A DNA stretch of 64,000 bases from Vibrio nigripulchritudo ATCC 27043 (GCF_000222685.1 NZ_AFWJ01000002.1:1-64000); one strand, 5' to 3'; shown: positions 53,611 to 63,690, counted from the first letter of the stretch. The notes: generated from the letters alone by a model not told the origin. Program-made: numbers and translations.

Positions 53611-54708
53611 ATGAAACGTAACATTGCAATCGGTATAGGGGTCATCGTTATGGCAGCAGCAGGATACAAATTTACATCGTCTAACAATGTAGAAGGTAAG
53701 TTCGTTAACACCGACACCAGCTACGAGACTGGCGCAGCGAATATCTGGGAAATCACTAAAGCTTATGTAAAAGCTAATCGAGTGACGCCAACACCAAGCA
53801 CGCAAATTCCTGTGCTGCCAGTGACTGCCAATCAGCTTGCAGAAAAACACGACGCAATGTTTCGTCTGGGACATTCCACCATCTTAATGAGGTTGGATGG
53901 TAAGCTGATATTGACTGATCCGGTATTGAGCGAACGTGCTTCACCCGTTCAGTGGGCGGGTCCTAAGCGTTTTCATGAAAGCCCGATCAGTGGTGAGGAC
54001 TTACCCGAAATTGACGTGGTCGTAATCAGTCACGACCATTACGATCACCTGGATAAAGACGCCATCAAATTGCTGGATGGCAAAGTGAAACAGTTCTTAA
54101 CGCCGCTAAAAGTTGGTCAGCGCATGATTGAATGGGGAGTTAACCCTGACAAAGTGGTCGAAATGGATTGGTGGGATGAAATCAGTGTCGCTGGCATTAA
54201 GTTTGTAGCAACGCCGGCGCAGCACTTTTCTGGTCGTGGTGTATTCGACCGAGACCAAACGCTGTGGGCGAGCTGGGTCATTCAAAGTGAGCAACGCAAT
54301 TTGTTCTTTAGTGGCGACAGTGGCTATTTCAAAGGGTTTAAAGAGATCGGTGAAAAATTCGGACCTTTTGATGTCACTATGGTTGAAACCGGCGCATACA
54401 ACGAGCTGTGGAGTGATATCCACATGATGCCTGAAGGGAGTATGCAGGCACACCTGGATCTAACCGGTTCACACATGATGCCAATACACAACGGAACATT
54501 TGACCTGTCACTACACGATTGGTACGAACCCTTCGAGCGAGTGTTAAGTCTAGCCAAAGAGAATGATGTAACACTACTAACGCCTAAGTTTGGACAGGAA
54601 ATTACGCTGGATAACATCCCACAAACTTCGCTTTGGTGGCGAGAAGTGGAAGGCGAGAAAACATGGGAAGAAGGGAAAATTGCCCAAAATACATTAAGTT
54701 TTAATTAA
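53611..54708 (+). CDS. MBL-fold metallohydrolase with N-terminal anchor
   Basis: 365 residues. A hydrophobic N-terminus (about 5-22) suggests a membrane anchor or signal. The metallo-beta-lactamase fold shows S-H-D-H-Y-D-H-L-D, the H-S-T opening (G-H-S-T-I-L-M), F-S-G-D-S-G-Y and a late His in I-H-N-G-T-F. The sequence resembles the UlaG/NAPE-PLD-like branch, possibly a lipid or phosphodiester hydrolase. The divergent TetR gene is its probable regulator. Confidence 0.85.
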   Translation: MKRNIAIGIGVIVMAAAGYKFTSSNNVEGKFVNTDTSYETGAANIWEITKAYVKANRVTPTPSTQIPVLPVTANQLAEKHDAMFRLGHSTILMRLDGKLILTDPVLSERASPVQWAGPKRFHESPISGEDLPEIDVVVISHDHYDHLDKDAIKLLDGKVKQFLTPLKVGQRMIEWGVNPDKVVEMDWWDEISVAGIKFVATPAQHFSGRGVFDRDQTLWASWVIQSEQRNLFFSGDSGYFKGFKEIGEKFGPFDVTMVETGAYNELWSDIHMMPEGSMQAHLDLTGSHMMPIHNGTFDLSLHDWYEPFERVLSLAKENDVTLLTPKFGQEITLDNIPQTSLWWREVEGEKTWEEGKIAQNTLSFN

Positions 54709-54788
54709 TATTACTGGTTAGTCGTTAACCTATTGATTCGATGAATGATAATCTCCTTGTTGCGTATTCGTGTGGCAAGGAGGTTTTC

Positions 54789-55037
54789 ATGTTAGATCCA
54801 ATGGCGATATCCGGCTACTTAGGTTGGTTTTTAGCCATTCTTTTCAGTTACCCACTAGTTCTGGTGGGCGTCCAGCTTGCGATTTTCAGCGAACAGAAGC
54901 GAAAGCGCGTGACCTTCTGGTTCAATATTGGTGTAGCCGCCGTACTGCTTATCCTGTTTTATTTTCACATGCAAACCGAGGTTATTTACGGTAAGTCACT
55001 GTTAGATGCCTGGTACGCGCAAAACCCTAAGGAATAG
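54789..55037 (+). CDS. Small membrane protein (82 aa)
   Basis: Two hydrophobic helices (about 9-32 and 44-64). AAGGAGG is five bases before ATG 54789, so I use this start, not the earlier one at 54741. I do not recognise the family. It follows the MBL gene by 80 bases and may be co-transcribed. Confidence 0.72.
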   Translation: MLDPMAISGYLGWFLAILFSYPLVLVGVQLAIFSEQKRKRVTFWFNIGVAAVLLILFYFHMQTEVIYGKSLLDAWYAQNPKE

Positions 55038-55043
55038 CTCGTT

Positions 55044-55358
55044 TTATTCCAATGGTAATTCAGAAAGGCATTTGCGGCACAGGCAAGTGCCTGTTTTGTT
55101 TAACGCACTGGTATCTCGTTTTTCGAGCTCAAAGCACCAGCAATGATTGCCACCAGCGCTTATCTCACAGTAAGTTGGGCTGCCACACTTCGCGCAGGCG
55201 TGGGTTTGTTTCTCACCGGAAAGCTTATTCATGACTTCCGAGCGTTCCTCTTCCGTCTTATCTTTCCAGCCGATGATTTCATTGATTGTACGGTAGCAAC
55301 CGCTGCACATACCTGCGTTATTTTTACATGCCGCAACACATGGTGACTTAATTGACAT
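55044..55358 (-). CDS. DUF1289 protein with a C-terminal cysteine-rich CWC-like part
   Basis: 104 residues. The N-terminal half (S-P-C-V-A-A-C, G-M-C-S-G-C-Y-R-T) fits DUF1289. The second half (C-A-K-C-G-S-P-T-Y-C, C-W-C-F, C-L-C-R-K-C) resembles cysteine-rich CWC domains that bind zinc. Twelve cysteines in 104 residues. Function unknown. The two domains are normally found as separate small proteins, so this may be a natural fusion. Confidence 0.8.
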   Translation of the reverse strand: MSIKSPCVAACKNNAGMCSGCYRTINEIIGWKDKTEEERSEVMNKLSGEKQTHACAKCGSPTYCEISAGGNHCWCFELEKRDTSALNKTGTCLCRKCLSELPLE

Positions 55359-55607
55359 TACTCTGCTTAAAATTTCTGGGGGCTTTAGCCCTTTTTGTTT
55401 GAGCCGAGTATATCACTCTTCCGTTGCAACCTTGGGGCAACTTCAAGAATTCTCTCATTAATCAATCGAATTCATATGCATTATGTCTACTATTTGAGTA
55501 GCGCTAATATTCTTACGTACACAGAAATGCTTTGCTTAGACTTCGCTCGGTATAAACGGGCGTCATGGGTATTCCCATGGACCAAATCAAAAGATGCATA
55601 ATCAACG

Positions 55608-56561
55608 ATGAAAAATACAATAAATAATTTGATATCGGACACCGATCATGAGGTTTTGAGCAGCGAGTTAAAAAAGCTGCTGCTCACTCAGGATCGTTTT
55701 TACTTTTTCCTTGCCCACACTCCGGATTTTATTTACTTCAAAAACTCAAAACATGAATTTACTTATGCCAGTCAAGCTTTTGCCAACCTGACTCAACATC
55801 GCGACTGGAAAGAACTCAGGGGGAAAACAGACTTTGATATCTTTCCGAAAGAACATGCCAGCGTATATTTCAAAATGGAAGAAGACGTGATCAAGAAAGG
55901 GCAATCACTCACTGAAATCGAAGAGCCTTATTATGATCTGAATGGCAACGTACGTTGGGTCAGTTCCAGTAAAAGACCAATTTATGACGAGTCGGGAGAC
56001 ATTGTGGGTCTGTTTGGCATTAGCCGCGATATTACGCGAATCAAAGAACTGGAAAATGAGTTGAAAAAACAGGCGTATTTCGATGTGCTTACGCATTTGC
56101 CAAACAGAAATTATCTGTTTCAGCATGCCGACAATATATTAGAGAGGGCTGAGCAGGAAGCGCGTGATGTGTATGTTTACTTTATTGACCTTGATGGATT
56201 CAAGCAGGTGAATGATCGCATGGGGCATAAAACCGGCGACTGCGTTCTCCAGGTTGCCGCCCAGCGTTTAAGAAAACATTTTGGTGATGTTGGGCATGTG
56301 AGCCGGATTGGTGGTGACGAGTTTATCGGAATGGCACTGAGTAACGACGATTTTGAACGTAAGGTAGGCATCGCAAACAATGTGATTGAGTCACTCAACG
56401 AACCTATTTTAGTGGATGGGAAATCCATTCATGTCGGGTGTAGCATTGGCATTTCAACCTATCCCCAGCACGGGACGGACATCAGCCACCTGATTCTGAT
56501 GGCAGACAAGGCCATGTATCGGGCAAAAAATGCCGGAAAAAATACGTTTCGTAGTATTTAA
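55608..56561 (+). CDS. PAS-GGDEF diguanylate cyclase
   Basis: 317 residues. A PAS sensor (about 30-145, ending in G-I-S-R-D-I-T-R-I-K-E-L-E) is linked to a GGDEF domain with the active motif G-G-D-E-F at 235-239. The I-site R-x-x-D is not seen, so product inhibition is probably absent. It is expected to make c-di-GMP in response to an unknown signal. Soluble. No target gene is evident nearby. Confidence 0.92.
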   Translation: MKNTINNLISDTDHEVLSSELKKLLLTQDRFYFFLAHTPDFIYFKNSKHEFTYASQAFANLTQHRDWKELRGKTDFDIFPKEHASVYFKMEEDVIKKGQSLTEIEEPYYDLNGNVRWVSSSKRPIYDESGDIVGLFGISRDITRIKELENELKKQAYFDVLTHLPNRNYLFQHADNILERAEQEARDVYVYFIDLDGFKQVNDRMGHKTGDCVLQVAAQRLRKHFGDVGHVSRIGGDEFIGMALSNDDFERKVGIANNVIESLNEPILVDGKSIHVGCSIGISTYPQHGTDISHLILMADKAMYRAKNAGKNTFRSI

Positions 56562-56640
56562 AGCCGTCATCTTTATTTGGTACGAGATGTGTTGATTAAT
56601 GTCCGGTGAGAATCTGCGTACTGGAGGTGATGTTTGACTG

Positions 56641-57501
56641 TTAGTTGGCGTCGTGAATGCGTTCCAGCGCTTCTACTCGCCTAAATTCGGATTCTGAGAA
56701 AGACTGGTTTCTGAGTGACGCAATGGATTGCGCTTTTTCCTCTGAACTTGAGGTGGCTTGATTGATGGCATCGCGCTGGCTTAAATAAGATTTTATTCGT
56801 GAGTCAAACTCTGCACGCTGATTGTCCAGGTCGGCAAGCCGGTTCGCGGCTTCCTCTCCCACCAAATCTGCTCTTGCAAGATGTTTTTCCTGTTCAGATA
56901 AATTATTAAGGCCATTCAACTTTTCTACTAGGCTGGCGTTCTTATCGCTGCGTTGTATGTAGTCTGGCTTAGACGCGAGATATTGCTGCCATTGATGGTT
57001 AAAGTCGGAGGCGCTTGTGGCTTGCTGTTGTAAGCGTAATTTTTCTAGCGCCATTTCCCGAATCAGATTTTCCTCAGCAAAATAGTTGTCGCGCTCAAGC
57101 TCATAGAAATATTCAGCTTGTACGTCCAATACTTTGGCGTGAAGATCTTGCAGCGCATTAAGGTCTAGCACTTCATAGTCGGTAGGTGCGAGTTCGTTCA
57201 GCGCAAGTTTGTATTCGATAAATTTATCGAATTCCACATCTTTGATTTTTAAGATTGGGATCGAGCGATTGAAACTGAGTGCTTGGTTTTTTATGTCGCT
57301 TAAAGGCTGTTCACCCATGGTTGCAAGAAAGTAATCAATGACCTTACGGGAAGACTCCTGATCTACTTCTGTCCCCTGTAATGAACCGAACTTCCGGTTA
57401 ACTGCGTCATTGCCTTCGCCAACATTTTGGGAAAGAAAAAAGACCGCCGCCACACTCCCCGAGGCGATGATAATTGCGATAAGCAGAGCGATCTTTTTCA
57501 T
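56641..57501 (-). CDS. Lipase-specific foldase
   Basis: 286 residues with a single N-terminal membrane anchor (about 4-24). The foldase motif R-x-x-x-D-Y-F-L-x-x-x-G-E is present as R-K-V-I-D-Y-F-L-A-T-M-G-E (about 52-64). The rest is helical with repeated polar helices. Such Lif proteins sit in the periplasm and fold the adjacent lipase before secretion. It follows the lipase gene by 12 bases in the same direction. Confidence 0.9.
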   Translation of the reverse strand: MKKIALLIAIIIASGSVAAVFFLSQNVGEGNDAVNRKFGSLQGTEVDQESSRKVIDYFLATMGEQPLSDIKNQALSFNRSIPILKIKDVEFDKFIEYKLALNELAPTDYEVLDLNALQDLHAKVLDVQAEYFYELERDNYFAEENLIREMALEKLRLQQQATSASDFNHQWQQYLASKPDYIQRSDKNASLVEKLNGLNNLSEQEKHLARADLVGEEAANRLADLDNQRAEFDSRIKSYLSQRDAINQATSSSEEKAQSIASLRNQSFSESEFRRVEALERIHDAN

Positions 57502-57513
57502 AGTATGTACCTT

Positions 57514-58790
<1,277 letters not shown>

Positions 58791-59567
58791 TTAGCAACAA
58801 TCAGGCGCACAGCAGGTAACTTTGTTAATGCTTAGCGATGGTTTGCTTTCAACGCAGCATTCGTCGCCTTCATCACAGCAGTTGCCTCTGTTTTCTTCAC
58901 AACAATCTGTATCGCAACACACTTTTCTTCCAAGCTCCGTTTCTTCGGAAAGGTAGAAGTTAGTGAATTTGGTGATGAATTCCTCTGAAACAGATTTTTC
59001 AGCAACTCCAGTTTCCATAAGCTTCTTCTGCCATTTTTGCGTTTTTGGCAGATCGCTCAGAAAGTCAAAACCCGTGTACTGTTTCACAATGTGAGCGCGA
59101 TGAAGAAGTGGTAGCCAGGCTATATCTACGTTGCTGATCTCTTCACCACTGAAGAACGGACCTTCGTTCAGAGCTTTCTCTGCTTTTTCAAAAGCGGAAA
59201 TCAACTTGGCGCCTCGTTCTTTCAGAGTCTCTTCGTCTTTACTGCGCATTGTGCTGCATTGCGTCAGGTAGTGCTTTGTTGCCTGATAACTCCAGGCACG
59301 GTTAATCGCTTTTTGCTCGGGAGTCAGGTTGGGCTGAAGTGGGGTTGTGACTTCATCGATGTACTCCGCGATCGCGTCGGACTCAAACAATGCCTGACCA
59401 GAGTCGGTAACTAACAGTGGCACCTGTCCGTTAGGAGAAAGCTCCAAAAACCAATCTGGCTTGTCGCTCAAGCTGATGTATTCAATGTCGTAAGGCACTT
59501 TTTTCGCTTCAAGCAAAGCGGTGACACGTTGTACAAATGGGCAGATTGTAAAGCTGATAATTTTCAT
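58791..59567 (-). CDS. Glutathione S-transferase with a CC-rich C-terminal tail
   Basis: 258 residues. The N-terminal thioredoxin-like domain begins I-S-F-T-I-C-P-F-V-Q-R, an omega-like active-site Cys8, then S-P-N-G-Q-V-P-L-L and E-S-D-A-I-A-E-Y-I. A helical domain follows (about 90-200). The tail (215-258) has six Cys-Cys pairs (217/218, 222/223, 230/231, 237/238, 252/253, 257/258), resembling metallothionein-like metal or arsenic binding. This tail is unusual for a GST. It lies directly after the sigma-factor gene and may be in its operon. Confidence 0.85.
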   Translation of the reverse strand: MKIISFTICPFVQRVTALLEAKKVPYDIEYISLSDKPDWFLELSPNGQVPLLVTDSGQALFESDAIAEYIDEVTTPLQPNLTPEQKAINRAWSYQATKHYLTQCSTMRSKDEETLKERGAKLISAFEKAEKALNEGPFFSGEEISNVDIAWLPLLHRAHIVKQYTGFDFLSDLPKTQKWQKKLMETGVAEKSVSEEFITKFTNFYLSEETELGRKVCCDTDCCEENRGNCCDEGDECCVESKPSLSINKVTCCAPDCC

Positions 59568-59664
59568 TTTTTCTGTTCTCTCTTGGTGATTTGTCTATAA
59601 GACGCAGGGGCTCAGAAAAAGACGAAGAAAAAATGAAAAAATTACCTCGAAAGAGCGACAGACT

Positions 59665-60210
59665 TTAACAGCTATCGCAGCTTTTTGATTTTGAATCGCA
59701 ATCTATCATGCCGCCATTTTTCCCTAAGGTGACATGGCAACAGTCTTCAAACTGCTTTTTGAGCTCTTGTCTGGCTTTATGAACGCGAGACTTGAGGGTG
59801 GAGTAACTAATGTTCTCCTGAAGTGCCAGAGATTTTTGAGATTCCTGCTGAATATCAACGGCGAAAATCAGTTTGGCGCTCTGTTCTGGTAGTGTCTGAA
59901 TGAAAGGAAGCAGGCAGCGAGAAAAGTCCTGTGTTGGCTCTTCTTCTGCATTGGCATACCACAGATCTCGCTCGTCTACCGAGGACTGTCGAGCTCGCTT
60001 GCGGTAAAAATCCATAATGGCGTTGTTTGCGATCTGGAAAAGCCACGACTTCAGGCTTTCCCAGTTTTGTACCGTATCCAGCTTTTCGTATGTTTTGACT
60101 AATACGTCCTGCAGAATATCTTCGACATCATCTGGGCTGGATACCCGAGAATGTAAGAATGCTTTGAGGCTTTGTTGATATTCCTGCCATACGGTCTCGA
60201 AATTTTTCAT
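59665..60210 (-). CDS. SigZ-like ECF sigma factor with a cysteine tail
   Basis: 181 residues. Region 2 is at about 10-80 (D-V-E-D-I-L-Q-D-V-L-V-K-T-Y, then L-F-Q-I-A-N-N-A-I-M-D-F-Y-R) and region 4 at about 105-155 (L-Q-E-N-I-S-Y-S-T-L-K-S-R-V-H-K-A-R). The final 25 residues carry Cys157, 158, 171, 178 and 181, as in the SigZ group. Such tails may sense metal or thiol status. No anti-sigma gene is adjacent; a tandem repeat lies just upstream. Confidence 0.88.
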   Translation of the reverse strand: MKNFETVWQEYQQSLKAFLHSRVSSPDDVEDILQDVLVKTYEKLDTVQNWESLKSWLFQIANNAIMDFYRKRARQSSVDERDLWYANAEEEPTQDFSRCLLPFIQTLPEQSAKLIFAVDIQQESQKSLALQENISYSTLKSRVHKARQELKKQFEDCCHVTLGKNGGMIDCDSKSKSCDSC

Positions 60211-60251
60211 AGCGTGGTGTTCTCGTACAATTGCGAAATCCCCAGTGACCT

Positions 60252-60301
60252 AGATTATCAAAGCAAGATCATTATCAAAACAGCATCATTACCAAAACAG
60301 C
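60252..60301. repeat. Tandem 17-base repeats upstream of sigZ
   Basis: ATCATTATCAAAACAGC (60268-60284) and ATCATTACCAAAACAGC (60285-60301) are adjacent, one mismatch apart. A third degenerate copy, ending in ATTATCAAAGCAAG, lies just before. They are 42-92 bases upstream of the sigZ start, a good position for a regulator. Confidence 0.65.
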
Positions 60302-60312
60302 GTCAGAGCTGA

Positions 60313-60612
60313 TTACTTTTTAAGGATGGCTGCGCATTCTGAATAGCTAGGGCTGTCGCCTTCACCAAAATCCCAAATCTGCTTAGACGCGTAGTAAGCG
60401 TAATCTTTGTTGGCGGGGTATTCTCTCTTTCGTTCTAATTTTTTATTGATGTAGATGGTTCTCATCTCCGATCTCTGATTGTAATTCAGTTCACGAGACT
60501 GAGAACAAATATGGCTTAAACCTTCAAATGCATAAGCCGTAATTTCTTTCTTCCACGAGCTCGCATAGCTGGTGGACGATAATAATATGAGCAATAAAAC
60601 TGACTTCTTCAC
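60313..60612 (-). CDS. Small secreted hypothetical protein (99 aa)
   Basis: Signal peptide (about 1-17, ending Y-A-S). Two cysteines (S-H-I-C-S and S-E-C-A) may pair. The mature part is basic with many Tyr and Lys. I do not recognise the family. It lies between ACR3 and sigZ on the same strand. Confidence 0.7.
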   Translation of the reverse strand: MKKSVLLLILLSSTSYASSWKKEITAYAFEGLSHICSQSRELNYNQRSEMRTIYINKKLERKREYPANKDYAYYASKQIWDFGEGDSPSYSECAAILKK

Positions 60613-60722
60613 TTGGCTTCCAACCCTAACTCTGAATTTGCAGCTAACCTAGCAGTGCTAAGTTGATTTTTCGAGATAACACGTTGAACAATATGATTAA
60701 AATATAAAGATTCTTTTTATGA

Positions 60723-60748
60723 AGTACCCGAGGAATCACTCGGGTACT
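60723..60748. repeat. 10-bp inverted repeat (AGTACCCGAG)
   Basis: AGTACCCGAG-GAATCA-CTCGGGTACT, perfect stem of 10 bp, after the ACR3 gene. No T run on either strand, so it could be a terminator or an operator. Confidence 0.55.
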
Positions 60749-60830
60749 AACAATTGTAGCAACGTATATGAGCTCTGCGAGAAGAGATTTGGCTGGTGTT
60801 TTTTTGGCTCAGTTATCAGTTTGTAATTGC

Positions 60831-61856
60831 TCAGCTATTCGATTCAACTGGTGAAAAATCCGTTTTCGTTCTATTGGCGAAAGCCACCAGAGAGAGCATT
60901 ACCGGAACCTCAACCAGCACACCAACGATGGTCGCCAGTGCGGCACCTGAGTGAACCCCAAACAGGCTGATAGCCACAGCAACCGCAAGTTCGAAGAAAT
61001 TCGATGCACCTATCATTGCACCTGGAGCCGCGACACAATGAGGTTGTTTCGACTTCTTCATCCAGTAATACGCAATCGCGAAGATAAGATAGGTTTGAAT
61101 AAGTAAAGGGATAGAAATCAACACAATGTCGATTGGGTTATCAAGAATTGTATTCGCCTGAAAGCCAAACAAGAGAATGACAGTACCCACCAATCCAACA
61201 ATGGAAAGAGGTTTGATGGTATTTCCAAGTGCATCGACCTTTTTCTGATCTTTCAGGAAGTGCCTTGTTGCTACCCCAGCGACCAAAGGCACGATGACAA
61301 ACAGAGATACAGACAGAAGCAAGGTATCCCAAGGAACAGTAATGTCGGTCATTCCTAAAAGAAGCGCGGCAATAGGGGCAAACGCGAGCACCATGATGAT
61401 GTCGTTGATGGCGACCTGTACCAGAGTGTAGTTTGCGTCACCTTTCGTTAACTGGCTCCACACAAAAACCATGGCTGTACAAGGTGCAACACCCAGTAAA
61501 ATCATGCCCGCGATGTACTGCTCTGCCAAATCATCGACAATCCAGTTGCCAAACACATATCGCATAAACACAACCGCAAGTAGAGCCATGGTGAAGGGTT
61601 TCATCAGCCAGTTAATAACCACGGTGATGAGTATGCCTTGCGGTCTCTGATGAATTTTTTTAACGGACGAGAAGTCTATTTGCATCATCATTGGGTAGAT
61701 CATCAGCCAGATCAGTACCGCGATAACCATATTGATTTGTGCATACTGTAGCGACGCTAAATACGAGAAAAAGTGAGGGAAAACATATCCACCTAAAACC
61801 CCAGCGATCATGCCGAGACCGACCCAAACACTTAAAAATCGTTCAAAAATACCCAT
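60831..61856 (-). CDS. ACR3-family arsenite efflux transporter
   Basis: 341 residues with about ten membrane helices. The ACR3 signature is strong: [17 protein letters not shown] with the conserved Cys126, and [12 protein letters not shown]. It exports arsenite (and sometimes antimonite). ATG 61856 is preferred over the frame's earlier ATG at 61865. No arsR or arsC is adjacent in the window. A candidate operator lies upstream. Confidence 0.93.
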   Translation of the reverse strand: MGIFERFLSVWVGLGMIAGVLGGYVFPHFFSYLASLQYAQINMVIAVLIWLMIYPMMMQIDFSSVKKIHQRPQGILITVVINWLMKPFTMALLAVVFMRYVFGNWIVDDLAEQYIAGMILLGVAPCTAMVFVWSQLTKGDANYTLVQVAINDIIMVLAFAPIAALLLGMTDITVPWDTLLLSVSLFVIVPLVAGVATRHFLKDQKKVDALGNTIKPLSIVGLVGTVILLFGFQANTILDNPIDIVLISIPLLIQTYLIFAIAYYWMKKSKQPHCVAAPGAMIGASNFFELAVAVAISLFGVHSGAALATIVGVLVEVPVMLSLVAFANRTKTDFSPVESNS

Positions 61857-61865
61857 AGGAATCAC

Positions 61866-62301
61866 TCGTTAATCAAACATGTCAGTTTATCTGTGACAAA
61901 TGACAGCCTGATGATTGGTTAAATTTGCATATATGCATTTGCGTATATGTTAGTTCAATTGCTTTCACTGTCAATCGAAAATTGAGCATCCAAATGAACG
62001 AGATCTATTGATTCAGCCTGATAGATATTGAGGTGTGAATAGGGGAGTGAGTGCCATTGGGCGTTTTTTCAATACCTTGGGCAATTCTGCTTTTTGCCTG
62101 CTTCGAAGGGGATAACTCGAGTGATTTGAACAAACTAAAGTCTGTAATAAAAAATTCACTAAATTGAGTAAGTTGCATCCAGACCTTTTTCAATAAGGCT
62201 TTATGGTACTTAGGAGTTCAGCTCCGGCTGGGGTGGCACTGCGAGCAATATTGAAAAAAATCAGAAATGTCATTACATTGAAATTATAGTGTAACAAAAC
62301 A
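61866..62301. other. Intergenic region upstream of ACR3 and the small ORF
   Basis: About 430 bases. Apart from the candidate operator I see a 62-codon minus-strand frame (62005-62193) that has no ribosome site or recognisable sequence and is probably chance. No other gene. Confidence 0.4.
61923..61946. promoter_or_regulatory. Candidate ArsR/SmtB-type operator upstream of ACR3
   Basis: ATTTGCATAT (61923-61932) and ATTTGCGTAT (61937-61946) are direct repeats 14 bases apart, with the palindrome TGCATATATGCA at 61926-61937. The position, 67-90 bases before the ACR3 start, fits an operator. Confidence 0.5.
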
Positions 62302-62415
62302 ATGGGTGAGAAGATGCAGCATCAAGAAATGATTCAACATTCACATTTCGGCGTAGTAAGCCGTACCGTATTATTTTCACTCGTATCAGTCGTTTGTATC
62401 CTGATGATTATATGA
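62302..62415 (+). CDS. Possible small membrane protein (37 aa)
   Basis: A short frame with a polar N-terminus (M-G-E-K-M-Q-H-Q-E-M-I-Q-H-S-H-F) and a C-terminal hydrophobic helix (V-L-F-S-L-V-S-V-V-C-I-L-M-I-I). There is no clear ribosome site at the first ATG, but a second ATG at 62314 has GGTGAG near it. A strong terminator starts 17 bases after its stop, so a short transcript is likely made here. It could alternatively be a small RNA. Confidence 0.45.
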   Translation: MGEKMQHQEMIQHSHFGVVSRTVLFSLVSVVCILMII

Positions 62416-62431
62416 GTGTAGATCACAAATA

Positions 62432-62470
62432 AGCCCCAGACTTCATTATTGAACTCTGGGGCTTTTTCTT
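62432..62470 (+). terminator. Strong terminator after the 37-aa frame
   Basis: AGCCCCAGA (62432-62440) and TCTGGGGCT (62455-62463), then TTTTCTTTTT. Confidence 0.88.
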
Positions 62471-62490
62471 TTTATCTCTGCTAAATATCA

Positions 62491-63177
62491 TTATGAAGTG
62501 GCATATTCGATGGCGGCTCTGGCCAGTAGTCGCGTTGAGTCCAGTGTTGGAATAGGGGAGTTTTCATCGCTCAGCACAATTGGCAGTTCCGTACAGCCTA
62601 AAACAACCGCTTCACACCCCTGATTTTGGAAATCTTCAATCACAGACTGCAAATATTCAATTGCCTCTGTTGGTGTCCGCCCAAGTACCAGCTCATTCAT
62701 GATCAGCTCTCCAACTTTTTTACGTTGCTCAGCATTTGGTAGTACAGCTTCAATACCAGCATTTCTCATGCTGACAGGGTAAACATCGCTTTCGGTTAGC
62801 CATTGAGTACCCAGTACACCCACTTTCTTATATCCCTTTGTTTTTGCGTGTTGTGCTACCACTTCTGCAATGTGTAACCAAGGCAGAGAGGAGTGGGGTT
62901 CGACTAAAGAAAAAGCCTGATGAATGGTATTGTCAGGGCAGATAACAAATTCCGCACCAGCAGCTTTCAGACGCTCAACAGAATCTAGCATCAATCGCGC
63001 AACGCCCTGTTTGTCGCCTTGATTCAGGGCATCGACATAAAGAGAAAGAGACGGTGTGTGCATGCTGATATCGGGGTGCTGATAATTGCCAAATTTAGCG
63101 ATACTTTCGCTACAAATCGTGGTGTAACAAAGTGCGGCACCTTCTGCCGAGCACCCAACGATTCCAATCTTTTTCAT
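62491..63177 (-). CDS. Aspartate/glutamate racemase family protein
   Basis: 228 residues. The two catalytic cysteines are Cys80 in I-C-P-D-N-T-I-H and Cys195 in V-L-G-C-T-E-L-P. The opening M-K-K-I-G-I-V-G fits the family. Probably interconverts L- and D-amino acids such as aspartate, or a related substrate. ATG 63177 has GGGAG just upstream; the frame extends to 63243 without a ribosome site. Confidence 0.9.
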   Translation of the reverse strand: MKKIGIVGCSAEGAALCYTTICSESIAKFGNYQHPDISMHTPSLSLYVDALNQGDKQGVARLMLDSVERLKAAGAEFVICPDNTIHQAFSLVEPHSSLPWLHIAEVVAQHAKTKGYKKVGVLGTQWLTESDVYPVSMRNAGIEAVLPNAEQRKKVGELIMNELVLGRTPTEAIEYLQSVIEDFQNQGCEAVVLGCTELPIVLSDENSPIPTLDSTRLLARAAIEYATS

Positions 63178-63302
63178 TCTGTGTCTCCCTGATATTGTTT
63201 GTCCTAACCTTAACTTACATTTGGGTGTGTCGCGTATTTTCAATACATGAAGGCTATTGGGGCATTAATCTGACGTTCTCAGTTAACCGAAGGAAGAAGA
63301 AA

Positions 63303-63689
63303 ATGAAGCTGAAATACACCATTCTATATGTTGAAAACGTGGAACAAACTCTAGAGTTTTATGAAAATGCTTTTGGTTTGAAAAGAGCGATGCTTCATGA
63401 GGGGGGCGACTACGCAGAACTGGATACAGGAAACACCACGTTATCACTCTCTTCGTTGGATCTGATGAATCGACTTGGAAAAGGAGCGCAGCGCCCGACT
63501 AAAGGGAAACCTAATTTTGAAATTGCATTTGAAACGGACGATGTGGCAGGTTCGCTGCAAAAAGCATTAGACGCAGGGGCAGAGCTTGTTCAACCTGTGG
63601 AGGAAATGCCTTGGGGGCAAACCACATCATATGTGCATGATATTAATGGCTTCCTGATAGAGATATGCTCACCCGTTTCTGGTGTATAG
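63303..63689 (+). CDS. VOC family (glyoxalase-like) protein, small
   Basis: 128 residues. It begins M-K-L-K-Y-T-I-L-Y-V-E-N-V-E-Q-T-L-E-F-Y and ends with D-I-N-G-F-L-I-E-I-C, the typical single-domain VOC pattern. Substrate unknown. ATG 63303 has GAAGGAAG upstream; the frame opens 57 codons earlier, but those overlap the racemase promoter. A 19-base repeat shared with 2939 follows the stop. Confidence 0.85.
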   Translation: MKLKYTILYVENVEQTLEFYENAFGLKRAMLHEGGDYAELDTGNTTLSLSSLDLMNRLGKGAQRPTKGKPNFEIAFETDDVAGSLQKALDAGAELVQPVEEMPWGQTTSYVHDINGFLIEICSPVSGV

Positions 63690-63690
63690 G

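Noticed and set aside
55395-55601. 68-codon plus-strand frame before the GGDEF gene
   Set aside because: Random-looking translation, no ribosome site.
62005-62193. 62-codon minus-strand frame upstream of ACR3
   Set aside because: No ribosome site, no recognisable motif and isolated; too weak to call. Not an ArsR, whose helix-turn-helix would need about 90 residues.
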